NCBI RefSeq assembly: GCF_021155765.1
Contig: NC_060114.1
Coordinates: forward strand, 6,138,001 to 6,202,000
Length of the DNA stretch: 64,000 nucleotides
Reading direction: 5' to 3'
Origin: Diprion similis
Lineage: Eukaryota; Arthropoda; Insecta; Hymenoptera; Diprionidae
The notes below the pieces were generated by a model. That model was given only the letters and a program-made list of their open reading frames with translations. It was not told the DNA's origin and did not search any database. This document shows, piece after piece, positions 1 to 11,600 of this stretch (position 1 is the stretch's first letter; each line of letters begins with the position of its first letter). The translations under genes were made by a program, and so were the position numbers.

Positions 1-1529
1 TCACAAGGAGAGAAAATTAGAAAATCTAAATAATCGGAGTATTTAATTTTGTACAGCGTTTGAAGGTGGTAAAATTTTTTTAGACAGGATCCAGAAACTT
101 GTAACTTATATGGTCGGAGTTTGAAAAGTGTTTCGAAACATCGAGTTAATTTTTAGACTTCTTGATAAGACTTTTCCTGAGAAGATATCTCCGTTGTGTT
201 AATGGATTTGTGTTTTAAAATTCCTTTTGGTTCATATATTACTGATTTAATGCAAATGATTATTATTTTGTCAATTTGAAAATGTGATCATAATAATTGT
301 CATCAACGTGATCGAATATCTGTGTTTAATTTTCCTATTCGTTGAAGTTAGTCATTCTGTTTAGAATGAATTCAAGGATATACTAAGAGAATCTTTATAA
401 TTAGAGAATGTCTAAATTTATAAACTTTAACGCGGCTTTTTCACGTCGGTACTGTCAATAGGGTCTGAGTTGTTTGTCATAAATGATAGTTAATCGATCA
501 TATGGCTTACACGAATATTCAATTAGGACTAATAAATTCTACGCAAATATATGTTTTTTTTAAACTAATACACAATTCACTGGATTATTTGAATCGGAAT
601 ATAAAACTTCACTTTGCGTAAAATTTTAAGAACAAAATATACCTTTTTTTTCTTATTGTTTGTTCAATAATTTAAATACGGTTTTGGTGTTTAATTCGAT
701 TGAACAAGTTACTATAGTTATAAATATATTCAGTGATGAATATTTACTCAAGAGTTTTACATCCGTCTCTAAATTCCCTCCAAGTATGTAATAAGAAAAT
801 GACGAAAATAGATATAGAAAAATCATATGTTTGAAGCCAATTGCATATGAGTATACGTACAATTATACTATCTTATCATCGAATACAATTTATCATCCCT
901 GGGGCAATTCTTAATGACTGCGCCATTCAACACGAACTGTCTCTTGTTCGTTAAAACAATATATATTCCTAATTTCGGTGAATAGAATTTACCAGGTTCC
1001 GGTGTGGATTTTCAGCTGTATTTTTCTTTCTTTTAAGCGTCTATTTTTCCTAATGACGTGTAGATTTCGTTACAGATAATTCCTACCGGCAGACATTTCA
1101 TTTCATTCAAATTTATGCTCACAATCAATATTGACGAAATCTGGGATTTTTTTTTCTATTTTAATTCTTGTATAAGTAATATTTTTCATACATCATTTTA
1201 CAGATCGATGTAATTGATTGATCGCATGTACGTTTTTTGGTATACATTCAACAGATTTGTGAACTTTGTATATTTTATTGATAATCGAATGAATGTCTTG
1301 TTGAAGACATTTTACGGATTTTACTCCATTCAGATAATTCGATTATTTATTTATTTTTGCGTTAGATTTGTTTTTGGATTTTTAAGCCGCAATATTCATA
1401 AGGATTTTATAACCGACAACTGTCAGTTACTTACTTTCAAGTACACGAAACATGTATTTAAGGCATAAAAATTAATGAAAATTGGAAAAATTATTATCTA
1501 TTTAATAAGCGTATTTTTATCATCCACAG
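1..1529. other. AT-rich 5' flank or 5' intron of gene A; no gene seen
   Basis: I see no convincing coding sequence here. The start codon of gene A lies directly after a splice acceptor (ccacag then ATG at 1530), so an untranslated first exon must lie somewhere in this stretch or further left, as in paralogue B. I could not place it: no clear TATA box plus donor pair stands out. The rest is AT-rich with short T runs. Confidence 0.5.
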
Positions 1530-3839
1530 ATGCAATTCTCAAGCATATTCCTCCTTTTCGCGGGTATCTCTTGCATTGCCGTCGTGGCAATCGCTGAGGA
1601 TGTTCAACAGAATCCGAATCTGCAAACTTTACCTCTGGAAGCGGCGATCCCTGAGGAGGGCGAAGGACAAGGACTCGTTAGACCGAAACGTACCCTCTTT
1701 TTGAAGAAGAAGCTCCTTGGTGCTGGCCTCTTAGGATTTGGAATTGGAGCCCTTAAGGGGTAAGAATAACGCCTCACTTTTAGCATTTAGCATTTTTGTA
1801 AAGAAATTCAATTTACATATTTAAAAATATTGAGAAGGTTTTTTTTCATCTACATCTTTTTCGTCACTTCCTTCTTTTTCTTCTTTTACAACACTTACAA
1901 GGAACATCAGTTTGGTGTCCTCCTCTGATTTCGTTGAGACTCATGTATGTCGTAGAACATTGAAAACTGAGAGATACGTGTTTTTTTTTTTTTTTTTTTT
2001 TGGAAAAATTGTTTAAAGGGGTGAAAAAAAACCCAAAGATGAGCACCCAACGAGGTGTTTTCTTGATGCGGTTCATGTATTTGAATGAAACTAACGCTGA
2101 AGTTTTCCTATTCATTAAAAAAACATTTCAGTGTTGGTTTCATTCAAATACATGAAGCGTGTCAAAAAATCACCTAATTGGGTGCCTATCTTTTGTGGTC
2201 GTTTTCAGCCTTTAAAACGTTTTTCCGTAGATAAAAGTGTACAATCAGATTTGATACTCTTTCTCTGCTTGTTTCCACTTTACCCATGATTCCACTGCCT
2301 CAGGCAATTTTTAGCCACAACTAACAATAAGACATGGACTCACTTTCAAGTACGTAAACATCCGTTAAGTCGTTATTGAAATGAGTTTGTGGCCAGTCGA
2401 AAACAAAGATCGTAATCGATTACAAAGATCGTAATCAGTATTATCGGTTAGAACGATTGATTGAAGAAGTGATAATTCGGTGAATAAGACAATTATTAGT
2501 CAATGGAAAATATGCTTCAGTGCATAGTTTTTTTTTTTTTTTTTTTATGTGCAACTACGAGACATAACACTCCCAAGTTTCTTTCATTTGCATCCTTTTT
2601 ATTACCGTTCTGTCGTACGTTATTCGGAGGGAGAAAATATTTGATAAACTATGTAAACATATAAAAAATGCCACGTGAATTCAAAATACATCAAATGTTT
2701 GATGTCAGAGTTTGAATAGCCTCTGAATAAACAAACGGCTTTAGAATGGCCGTGAGCCATCCCTCGAACTTCCCGTCCTCAGACTGCAGGTTCCAAGTAG
2801 ATAGAAAAAAAAGAATGATATCCAAATCAAATTTCGAACTATTAATTCAGATTCGTGATTAACGGTTTTAAAGCCCTCGTATATCATAATAGATTAAAAT
2901 ATGACCATTTATTTAATTTTGAATCACTGTAATGGATCGACCATTACAAATTTTGGAAGTTAACTTTTAATTTTCAGGGTGATTACAATAACTTAGTTTT
3001 TTTTCTGACAGCAGAGAAACGGGAAGTTAAAAATCGGAAAAAAAATAAACGAACCAAATAATAAACAATTAAAGGAAGACCCTTTGAAGAATTCTTTTGA
3101 TTTTGGAATTTTCGTTTTTCAGATACAAGCTCGGGTCCAACAGTGCCCCCGAGGTTCACCACGTTTACGTTTCGCCCCCGGCTCCCCCAACGAAATACGT
3201 CGAGTACATAGAGAAACCAGTTTACGTTGAGAAGCCAGTTTTCGTTGAAAGGATCGTTGAGAAGCCTGTGCACGTAGAGTACGAGCCACAGTGGTCCCAG
3301 CCAGCTCCAACTTACGGGTAATTAAGTGAACATTAAAGCATATACAAATTAAAATTAAGTGATGTTTTCTATCGAGGAGCAGAAACAAATTTCTCGGATG
3401 ATCAAAAAACGGATTGTCTTTACTTGACATTCACAATTCGAAACTTGTGTTCGTGTTTCGCTAAATCAATGTGTGTTTCTTTCGAAATATTTATACTGCT
3501 TCCATTCGGAGTCTGAAGAAAAATATAACAGTCTTCATAAACAGTGGTTGCACAATAGATGAAAAAATGGAATTCATCGAGCGTATTTTTTGAATTGGGA
3601 GATAAAATTCGCGTTTTTTATTTTATTGATCCCGATTGTCTTTTCCACCAATTTTTGATTCCTGGTTCGTTCGTTTGGACTAGATGTATAACTGGAGCGA
3701 ACGTTACGTGTAGCGTGTTCTGGTAAAAATCCTTGGACAGAAAAATTTTTGTTATTATTTTGAAAATATGTGTGGCAGGAGTTTTTATTACTCAGAAAAG
3801 ACGTATCTCATACATGCTTTCTTTTTCAGGCAATGGTGA
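1530..3839 (+). CDS. Gene A: small secreted protein with RPKR processing site and V-Y-V-E-K-P repeats
   Basis: Three coding exons: 1530-1759, 3123-3317 and 3830-3839, about 144 aa. Frame is continuous (phase 2 at both junctions; donors GG|GTAAGA and GG|GTAATT; acceptors ttttcag and tttttcag). Residues 1-22 form a signal peptide. An acidic pro-region follows, then RPKR (residues 51-54, a furin-type dibasic site), then a Lys/Leu/Gly-rich stretch beginning TLFLKKKLLG. The second exon encodes repeats around VEKPVYVEKPVFVE, a pattern common in secreted cuticle or matrix proteins. The last exon would add only Q-W-stop; if it is not used, the frame stops at TAA 3319-3321. The start is the only ATG before the signal peptide and follows an acceptor directly, as in gene B (37239), its paralogue. 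Function is unknown; an extracellular structural role is inferred from composition. Confidence 0.75.
1981..2001. repeat. Poly(T) tract
   Basis: A run of T residues about 20 bases long beside the foldback element in the intron of gene A. A similar T run lies at about 2529-2546 in the same intron. Confidence 0.9.
2001..2228. mobile_element. Foldback MITE-like palindrome in gene A intron
   Basis: Almost the whole stretch is one imperfect inverted repeat. The left arm runs about 2001-2103 and the right arm about 2131-2228. Examples of matching pairs: catgtatttgaatgaaac (2076-2093) against its reverse complement near 2141-2158; gcacccaa near 2043 against ttgggtgc near 2178; and ggaaaaa near 2002 against tttttcc near 2220. 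A loop of about 27 bp separates the arms. A T run of about 20 bases abuts the left end. No target duplication is obvious and there is no coding capacity, so this is a non-autonomous foldback element, family unknown. Confidence 0.65.
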
Positions 3840-4049
3840 ATGAAAACGAATCTTTTATACGAGCATCAAGAGTGAAAAGAGAAAAACGATACATCCATCA
3901 ATGTGCAAAACTAATGAGTATATAAATCTGTGTTATTCGTATTTTAACATCGTCTCCTTGTCTCCAGATGTGTATATTATAGAAATACAATCCGTTGCCT
4001 CATTAGATGTATGATATCTTTGTGTAAGATCTGTTGTTAAAATGATATG
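3840..4049 (+). other. Probable 3' UTR of gene A
   Basis: This follows the proposed stop of gene A. No AATAAA occurs before the foldback element that starts at 4050; the only near match is a weak TATAAA around 3918. The nearest perfect AATAAA motifs are at 4531-4536, inside the element, and 4631-4636, beyond it. The transcript may therefore end within or past the inserted element. Confidence 0.4.
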
Positions 4050-4573
4050 CAGGGTGACCCAGGATTATCACCCCATAGGCTGTCTCATGAAAATCTGTGA
4101 TTTGTCAACGACAGATTTACTATCACAAAAAAATATGTCGTTTTATATAACGCGAGCATGTATTACGCGTTTTTCCATTCATGTTTTTCGTGCACAAAGT
4201 ACCCGTTTCTATGATGGTGGAGTGAGTACGCGAATGCGCATGCGCGAGGTACTGGAAAGACCAGTTTTAAGTCTTAGGAGTTAAAAATGATCTTTCAGTA
4301 CTGCGCGCATGCGCTGTCGCGAACAAATCTGACATTACGTGACCCTAACCTCAATTTCGTGCTTCGTAAAAAAACGCGTAACGTCCTCTGTTGTGTAAAG
4401 AATCGTGTGCAACAAGAAGGCAACGGTCTTTCGTCTCGTGTAGTTGCATTATTCATCTTCAGCTCACATACAACTCAAATTGCAAACTTATACTTGGCCC
4501 GAAAAGACTGAGTATGCCTCCTTCTCACACAATAAATTGGTGGCCTATGAGACAGTAGTCCTGGGTCATTCTA
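4050..4573. mobile_element. Foldback/MITE element, 524 bp
   Basis: The ends are inverted copies: the left begins CAGGGTGACCCAGGATTA and the right, read on the other strand, begins TAGAATGACCCAGGACTA. Similarity continues for about 26 bp to CATAGGC. The centre is also inverted: GCGCATGCGCG...TACTGGAAAG near 4236-4259 faces CTTTCAGTACTGCGCGCATGCGC near 4292-4314. Intermediate blocks also pair (TTACGCGTTTTT against AAAAAACGCGTAA). The element is thus a long imperfect palindrome with no recognisable transposase. No target duplication is clear. It contains an AATAAA at 4531-4536. Confidence 0.7.
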
Positions 4574-4630
4574 TACAATTATTATACCATAATACCATCA
4601 CCTGTTGATAGATGCATTTTGTATGAGTGA

Positions 4631-4636
4631 AATAAA
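4631..4636 (+). terminator. AATAAA polyadenylation signal candidate, gene A side
   Basis: A perfect AATAAA downstream of gene A and outside the foldback element. It is about 790 bases past the proposed stop codon, so its use by gene A is uncertain. Confidence 0.3.
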
Positions 4637-4974
4637 CATTTCGATGTAAAATGATACTGTATTTTATAGATTTTTTTGGATAATTACTATTATACCTTTC
4701 TTTCCTATGCCTTCCACTTCTTTCGACGAGTTGAGAATTTTTAGTCCGTGATTAGGATTCGTTAGGATAAACTGTGAAAACTTCAAAGATCTTCGACCAC
4801 AGAAGCCCGCTGAAATCGTGAATTAATTCTCCGACAATTTATTCCATGACTTTCGTCAGATCCCGCAGGTCTATGTAGTAGTTCGAATATCCTACAGATG
4901 TGAATTCTTGTCACTTCAAGTTCGTTGTACACAGCAACGTAGGACTTCATGCAGCTAGCCAACTGTCAGCATTT
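4637..4974. other. Short unique spacer before the satellite array
   Basis: This lies between the last candidate polyadenylation signal of gene A and the first recognisable, heavily decayed satellite sequence (gtcgaaattcc followed by ggggttaggctt, from about 4975). No gene or repeat was recognised. Confidence 0.5.
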
Positions 4975-5663
4975 GTCGAAATTCCAAAAAATAAGACTGG
5001 AGAATAGTAAGGGGTTAGGCTTTGTTTTTTTTCCTAGCGAATAACGTTTCGTCTTATTGTTGAAATGAAATTCGACGAACAGCCGAGACATCACGATGAA
5101 GTCGTGAAGTTTTTTGGCTGTAACTTTTGATCCGTTGCTCGCAGCGCGATTGAACTGCGCTCTGATGATTTCTCTCGAGAAATTACGTCGGAAGAGTGCC
5201 TGAAGAAATTTTTTGCAGCACTTTTCCTAATCGTTAATATTTTCGCAAAACATGCAAAGGAGTTAGCATTACTTTTTTGGTCATTTTTGGGGCCGAGAAT
5301 TTTTCGTCTCAAAATCGATTTACATGACCCTTTCTAGATTGATTGAACGCCCAGAAACTCAGGAAACACGAAAAAAAGCACAGGACCAACATCGGAAAAA
5401 TTATGACGCAAAGACAAGCAGCAGAAAATTTGAGAAAATACGTCTTTCGTTTTTTGGCTGCAACTTTTAATCCGTTGCTCGCAGCGTATTGGGACCTCGC
5501 TCAATCGATTCCTCTCGCGAAATTACGTCGAAATAGCGCCCTAAAGAAATAATTGCAGCAGTTTTCAAAGTCGTCGAAATTTTCGCCAAGAATCCAAAGG
5601 GGTTAGCCTTACTTTTTTTGCGATTATCGAAGCCGAAAAATTCTGGTCTCCGAAATTATTTGT
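4975..5663 (+). repeat. Decayed left-edge satellite monomers
   Basis: The first two monomers are clearly related to the core but far more diverged. The first lacks several constant blocks. The second (ATGACC at 5324) carries an insertion of about 28 bp and is followed by the next unit only after 340 bp. The core spacing of 312 begins at 5664. Confidence 0.8.
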
Positions 5664-8600
5664 ATGACCGTTTCTCGGCTAATTGGAACCCCAGGAACTC
5701 AAAAAACACATGTAAAGAAGCGTAGGACCAACAGCAGAGAAATGACGATGAAAATCTGCAGTTTTTTGGCTGTAACTTTTGATCCGTTGCTCGCAGCGTA
5801 TTGGGACTGCGCTCAATCGATTCCTCTTGCAAAATTACGTCGAAATAGTGCCCTGAAGAAATAACTGCAGCACTTTTCGAGGTCGTCGAAATTTTCGCCA
5901 CAAATCCAAAGGGGTTAGCCTTACTTTTTTGCGATTTTTGGAGCCGAAAATTTCTGGTCTCCGAATTTATCTGTATGACCGTTCCTCGGCTAATCGGAAC
6001 CCCAGGAACTCAAAAAACACATGTAAAAAAGCGTAGAACCAACAGCAGAGAAATGACGATGAAAATTTGCAGTTTTTTGGCTGTAACTTTTGATCCGTTG
6101 CTCGCAGCGTATTGGGACCTCGCTCAATCGATTCCTCTCGCGAAATTACGTCGAAATAGCGCCCTAAAGAAATAGTTGCAGCAGTTTTCAAAGTCGTCAA
6201 AATTTTCGCCAAAAATCCAAAGGGGTTAGCCTTACTTTTTTTTGCGATTTTTAGAGCCGAAAAATTCTGGTCTCCGAATTTATTTGTATGACCGTTTCTC
6301 GGCTAATTGGAACCCCAGGAACTCAAAAAACACATGTAAAAAAGCGTAGGACCAACAGCAGAGAAATGACGATGGAAATCTGCAGTTTTTTGGCTGTAAC
6401 TTTTGATCCGTTACTCGCAGCGTATTGGGACTGCGCTCGATCAATTCCTCTTGCAAAATTAGGTCGAAATAGTGCCCTAAAGAAATAATTGCAGCAGTTT
6501 TCAAAGTCGTCGAAATTTTCGCCAAGAATCCAGAGGGGTTAGCCTTACTTTTTTTGCGATTTTTGGAGCCGAAAAATTCTGGTCTCCGAATTTATTTAGA
6601 TGACCGTTTCTCGGCTAATTGGAACCCCAGGAACTCAAATAACACATGTAAAAAAGCGTAGGACCAACAGCAGAGAAATGACGATGGAAATCTGCAGTTT
6701 TTTTGGCCGTTACTTTTGATCCGTTGCTCGCAGCGTATTGGAACCTCGCTCAATCGATTCCTCTCGCAAAATTACGTCGGAATAGTGCCCTAAAGAAATG
6801 ATTGCAGCACTTTTCAAAGTCGTCGAAATTTTCGCCAAAAATCCAAAGGGGTTAGCCTTACTTTTTTTGCGATTTTTGGAGCCGAAAATTTCTGGTCTCC
6901 GAATTTATTTGTATGACCGTTTCTAGGCTAATTGGAACCCCAGGAACTCAAAAAACACATGTAAAAAGCGTTGGACCAACAGCAAAGAAATGACAATGAA
7001 AATTTGCAGTTTTTCGGCTGTAACTTTTGATCCGTTGCTCGCAACGTATTGGGACCTCGCTCAATCGATTCCTCTCGAAAATTTACGTCGGAATAGTGCC
7101 CTAAAGAAATAATTGCAGCACTTTTCGATGTCGTCGAAATTTTCGCCAAAAATCCAAAGGGGTTAGCCTTACTTTTTTTGCGATTTTTGGAGCCGAAAAT
7201 TTCTGGTCTCCGAATTTATTTGTATGACCGTTTCTAGGCTAATTGGAACCCCAGGAACTCGAAAAACACATGTAAAAAAGCGTTGGACCAACAGCAAAGA
7301 AATGACGATAAAAAATTGCAGTTTTTCGGCTGTAACTTTTGATCCGTTGCTCGCAGCGTATTGGGACCTCGCTCAATCGATTCCTCTCAAGAATTTACGT
7401 CGGAATAGTGCCCTAAAGAAATAATTGCAGCACTTTTCAAAGTCGTCGAAATTTTCGCCAAAAATCCAAAGGGGTTAGCCTTACTTTTTTTGCGATTTTT
7501 GAAGCCGAAAATTTCTGGTCTCCGAATTCATTTGTATGACCGTTTCCAGGCTAATTGTAACCCCAGGAACTCAAAAAACACATGTAAAAAAGCGTTGGAC
7601 CAACAGCAAAGAAATGACGATGAAAATTTGCAGTTTTTCGGCCGTAACTTTTGATCCGTTGCTCGCAGCGTATTGGGACCTCGCTCAATCGATTCCTCTC
7701 GCAAAATTACGTCGGAATAGTGCCCTAAAGAAATGATTGCAGCACTTTTCGATGTTGTAAAAATTTTCGCCAAAAATCCAAAGGGGTTAGCCTTACTTTT
7801 TTTGCGATTTTTGGAGCCGAAAATTTCTGGTCTCCGAATTTATTTGTATGACCGTTTCTAGGCTCATTGGAACCCCAGGAACTCGAAAAACACATGTAAA
7901 AAAGAGTTGGACCAACAGCAAAGAAATGACGATGAAAAATTGCAGTTTTTTGGCTGTAACTTTTGATCCGTTGCTCGCAGCATATTGAGACCTCGCTCAA
8001 TCGATTCCTCTCGCAAAATTACGTCGGAATAGTGCCCTAAAGAAATGATTGCAGCACTTTTCGATGTTGTCGAAATTTTGGCCAAAAATCCAAAGGGGTT
8101 AGCCTTACTTTTTTTGCGATTTTTGGAGCCGAAAATTTCTGGTCTCCGAATTTATTTGTATGACCGTTTCTAGGCTAATTGGAACCCCAGGAACTCGAAA
8201 AACACATGTAAAAAAGCGTAGGACCAACAGCAGAAAAATAACGATGGAAATCTGCAGTTTTTCGGCTGTTACTTTTGATCCGTTGCTCGCAGCGTATTGG
8301 GACCTCGCTCAATCGATTCCTTTCGCAAAATTACCTCGGAATAGTGCCCTGAAGAAATAATTGCAGCACTTTTCAAAGTCGTCGAAATTTTCGCCAAAAA
8401 TCCAAAGGGGTTAGCCTTACTTTTTTTGCGATTTTTATAGCCGAAAATTTCTGGTCTCCGAATTCATTTGTATGACCGTTTCTAGGCTAATTGGAACCCC
8501 AGGAACTCGAAAAACACATGTAAAAAAGCGTTGGACCAACAGCAAAGAAATGACGATGAAAAATTGCAGTTTTTCGGCTGTAACTTTGGATCCGTTGCTC

Positions 8601-11600
8601 GCAGCGTATTGGGACCTCGCTCAATCGATTCCTCTCAAGAATTTACGTCGGAATAGTGCCCTAAAGAAATAATTGCAGCACTTTTCGATGTTGTCGAAAT
8701 TTTCGCCAAAAATCCAAAGGGGTTAGCCTTACTTTTTTTGCGATTTTTGGAGCCGAAAATTTCTGGTCTCCGAATTTATTTGTATCACCGTTTCTAGGCT
8801 AATTGGAACCCCAGGAACTCAAAAAACACATGTGAAAAAGCGTAGGACCAACAGCAGAGAAATGACGATGAAAATCTGCAGTTTTTCGGCTGTTACTTTT
8901 GATCCGTTGCTCGCAGCGTATTGGGACCTCGCTCAATCGATTCCTCTCGCAAAATTACGTCGGAATAGTGCCCTAAAGAAATAATTACAGCACTTTGTAA
9001 AGTCGTCAAAATTTTCGCCAAGAATCCAAAGGGGTTAGCCTTACTTTTTTTGCGATTTTTGTAGCCGAAAATTTCTGGTCTCCGAATTTATTTGTATGAC
9101 CGTTTCTAGGCTAATTGGAACCCCAGGAACTCAAAAAACACATGTAAAAAAGCGTTGGACCAACAGCAAAGAAATGACGATGAAAATTTGCAGTTTTTCG
9201 GCTGTAACTTTTGATCCGTTGCTCGCAGCGTATTGGGACCTCACTCAATCGATTTCTCTCGCAAAATTACGTCGGAATAGTGCCCTAAAGAAATGATTGC
9301 AGCACTTTTCGATGTCGTCGAAATTTTCGCCAAGAATCCAAAGGGGTTAGCCTTACTTTTTTTGCGATTTTTGAAGCCGAAAATTTCTGGTCTCCGAATT
9401 TATTTGTATGACCGTTCCTAGGCTAATCGGAACCCCAGGAACTCGAAAAACACATGTAAAAAAGCGTAGGACCAACAGCAGAGAAATGACGATGGAAATC
9501 TGCAGTTTTTCGGCTGTAACTTTTGATCCGTTGCTCGCAGCGTATTGGGACCTCGCTCAATCGATTCCTCTCGAGAATTTACGTCGGAATAGTGCCCTAA
9601 CGAAATAATTGCAGCACTTTTCAAAGTCGTCGAAATTTTCGCCAAAAATCCAAAGGGGTTAGCCTTACTTTTTTTGCGATTTTCAGAGCCGAAAATTTCT
9701 GGTCTCCGAATTTATTTGTATGACCGTTTCTAGGCTAATTGGAACCCCAGGAACTCAAAAAACACATGTAAAAAAGCGTTGGACCAACAGCAAAGAAATG
9801 ACGATGAAAATTTGCAGTTTTTCGGCTGTAACTTTTGATCCGTTGCTCGCAGCGTATTGGGACCTCGCTCAATCGATTCCTCTCAAGAATTTACGTCGGA
9901 ATAGTGCCCTAAAGAAATAATTGCAGCACTTTTCAAAGTCGTCGAAATTTTCGCCAAAAATCCAAAGGGGTTAGCCTTACTTTTTTTGCGATTTTTGAAG
10001 CCGAAAATTTCTGGTCTCCGAATTCATTTGTATGAACGTTTCCAGGCTAATTGTAACCCCAGGAACTCAAAAAACACATGTAAAAAAGCGTTGGACCAAC
10101 AGCAAAGAAATGACGATGAAAATTTGCAGTTTTTCGGCCGTAACTTTTGATCCGTTGCTCGCAGCGTATTGGGACCTCGCTCAATCGATTCCTCTCGCAA
10201 AATTACGTCGGAATAGTGCCCTAAAGAAATGATTGCAGCACTTTTCGATGTTGTCGAAATTTTCGCCAAAAATCCAAAGGGGTTAGCCTTACTTTTTTTG
10301 CGATTTTTGGAGCCGAAAATTTCTGGTCTCCGAATTTATTTGTATGACCGTTTCTAGGCTAATTGGAACCCCAGGAACTCAAAAAACACATGTCAAAAAG
10401 CGTAGGACCAACAGCAGAGAAATGACGATGGAAATCTGCAGTTTTTCGGCTGTTACTTTTGATCCGTTGCTCGCAGCGTATTGGGACCTCGCTCAATCGA
10501 TTCCTCTCGCAAAATTACGTCGGAATAGTGCCCTAAAGAAATGATTGCAGCACTTTTCGATGTTGTCGAAATTTTGGCCAAAAATCCAAAGGGGTTAGCC
10601 TTACTTTTTTTGCGATTTTTGGAGCCGAAAATTTCTGGTCTCCGAATTTATTTGTATGACCGTTTCTAGGCTAATTGGAACCCCAGGAACTCGAAAAACA
10701 CATGTAAAAAAGCGTAGGACCAACAGCAGAGAAATAACGATGGAAATCTGCAGTTTTTCGGCTGTTACTTTTGATCCGTTGCTCGCAGCGTATTGGGACC
10801 TCGCTCAATCGATTCCTTTCGCAAAATTACCTCGGAATAGTGCCCTGAAGAAATAATTGCAGCACTTTTCAAAGTCGTCGAAATTTTCGCCAAAAATCCA
10901 AAGGGGTTAGCCTTACTTTTTTTGCGATTTTTAGAGCCGAAAATTTCTGGTCTCCGAATTCATTTGTATGACCGTTTCTAGGCTAATTGGAACCCCAGGA
11001 ACTCGAAGACACATGTAAAAAAGCGTTGGACCAACAGCAAAGAAATGACGATGAGAAATTGCAGTTTTTCGGCTGTAACTTTGGATCCGTTGCTCGCAGC
11101 GTATTGGGACCTCGCTCAATCGATTCCTCTCAAGAATTTACGTCGGAATAGTGCCCTAAAGAAATAATTGCAGCACTTTTCGATGTTGTCGAAATTTTCG
11201 CCAAAAATCCAAAGGGGTTAGCCTTACTTTTTTTGCGATTTTTGGAGCCGAAAATTTCTGGTCTCCGAATTTATTTGTATCACCGTTTCTAGGCTAATTG
11301 GAACCCCAGGAACTCAAAAAACACATGTGAAAAAGCGTAGGACCAACAGCAGAGAAATGACGATGGAAATCTGCAGTTTTTCGGCTGTTACTTTTGATCC
11401 GTTGCTCGCAGCGTATTGGGACCTCGCTCAATCGATTCCTCTCGCAAAATTACGTCGGAATAGTGCCCTAAAGAAATAATTACAGCACTTTTCAAAGTCG
11501 TCGAAATTTTCGCCAAAAATCCAAAGGGGTTAGCCTTACTTTTTTTGCGATTTTTAGAGCCGAAAATTTCTGGTCTCCGAATTCATTTGTATGACCGTTT

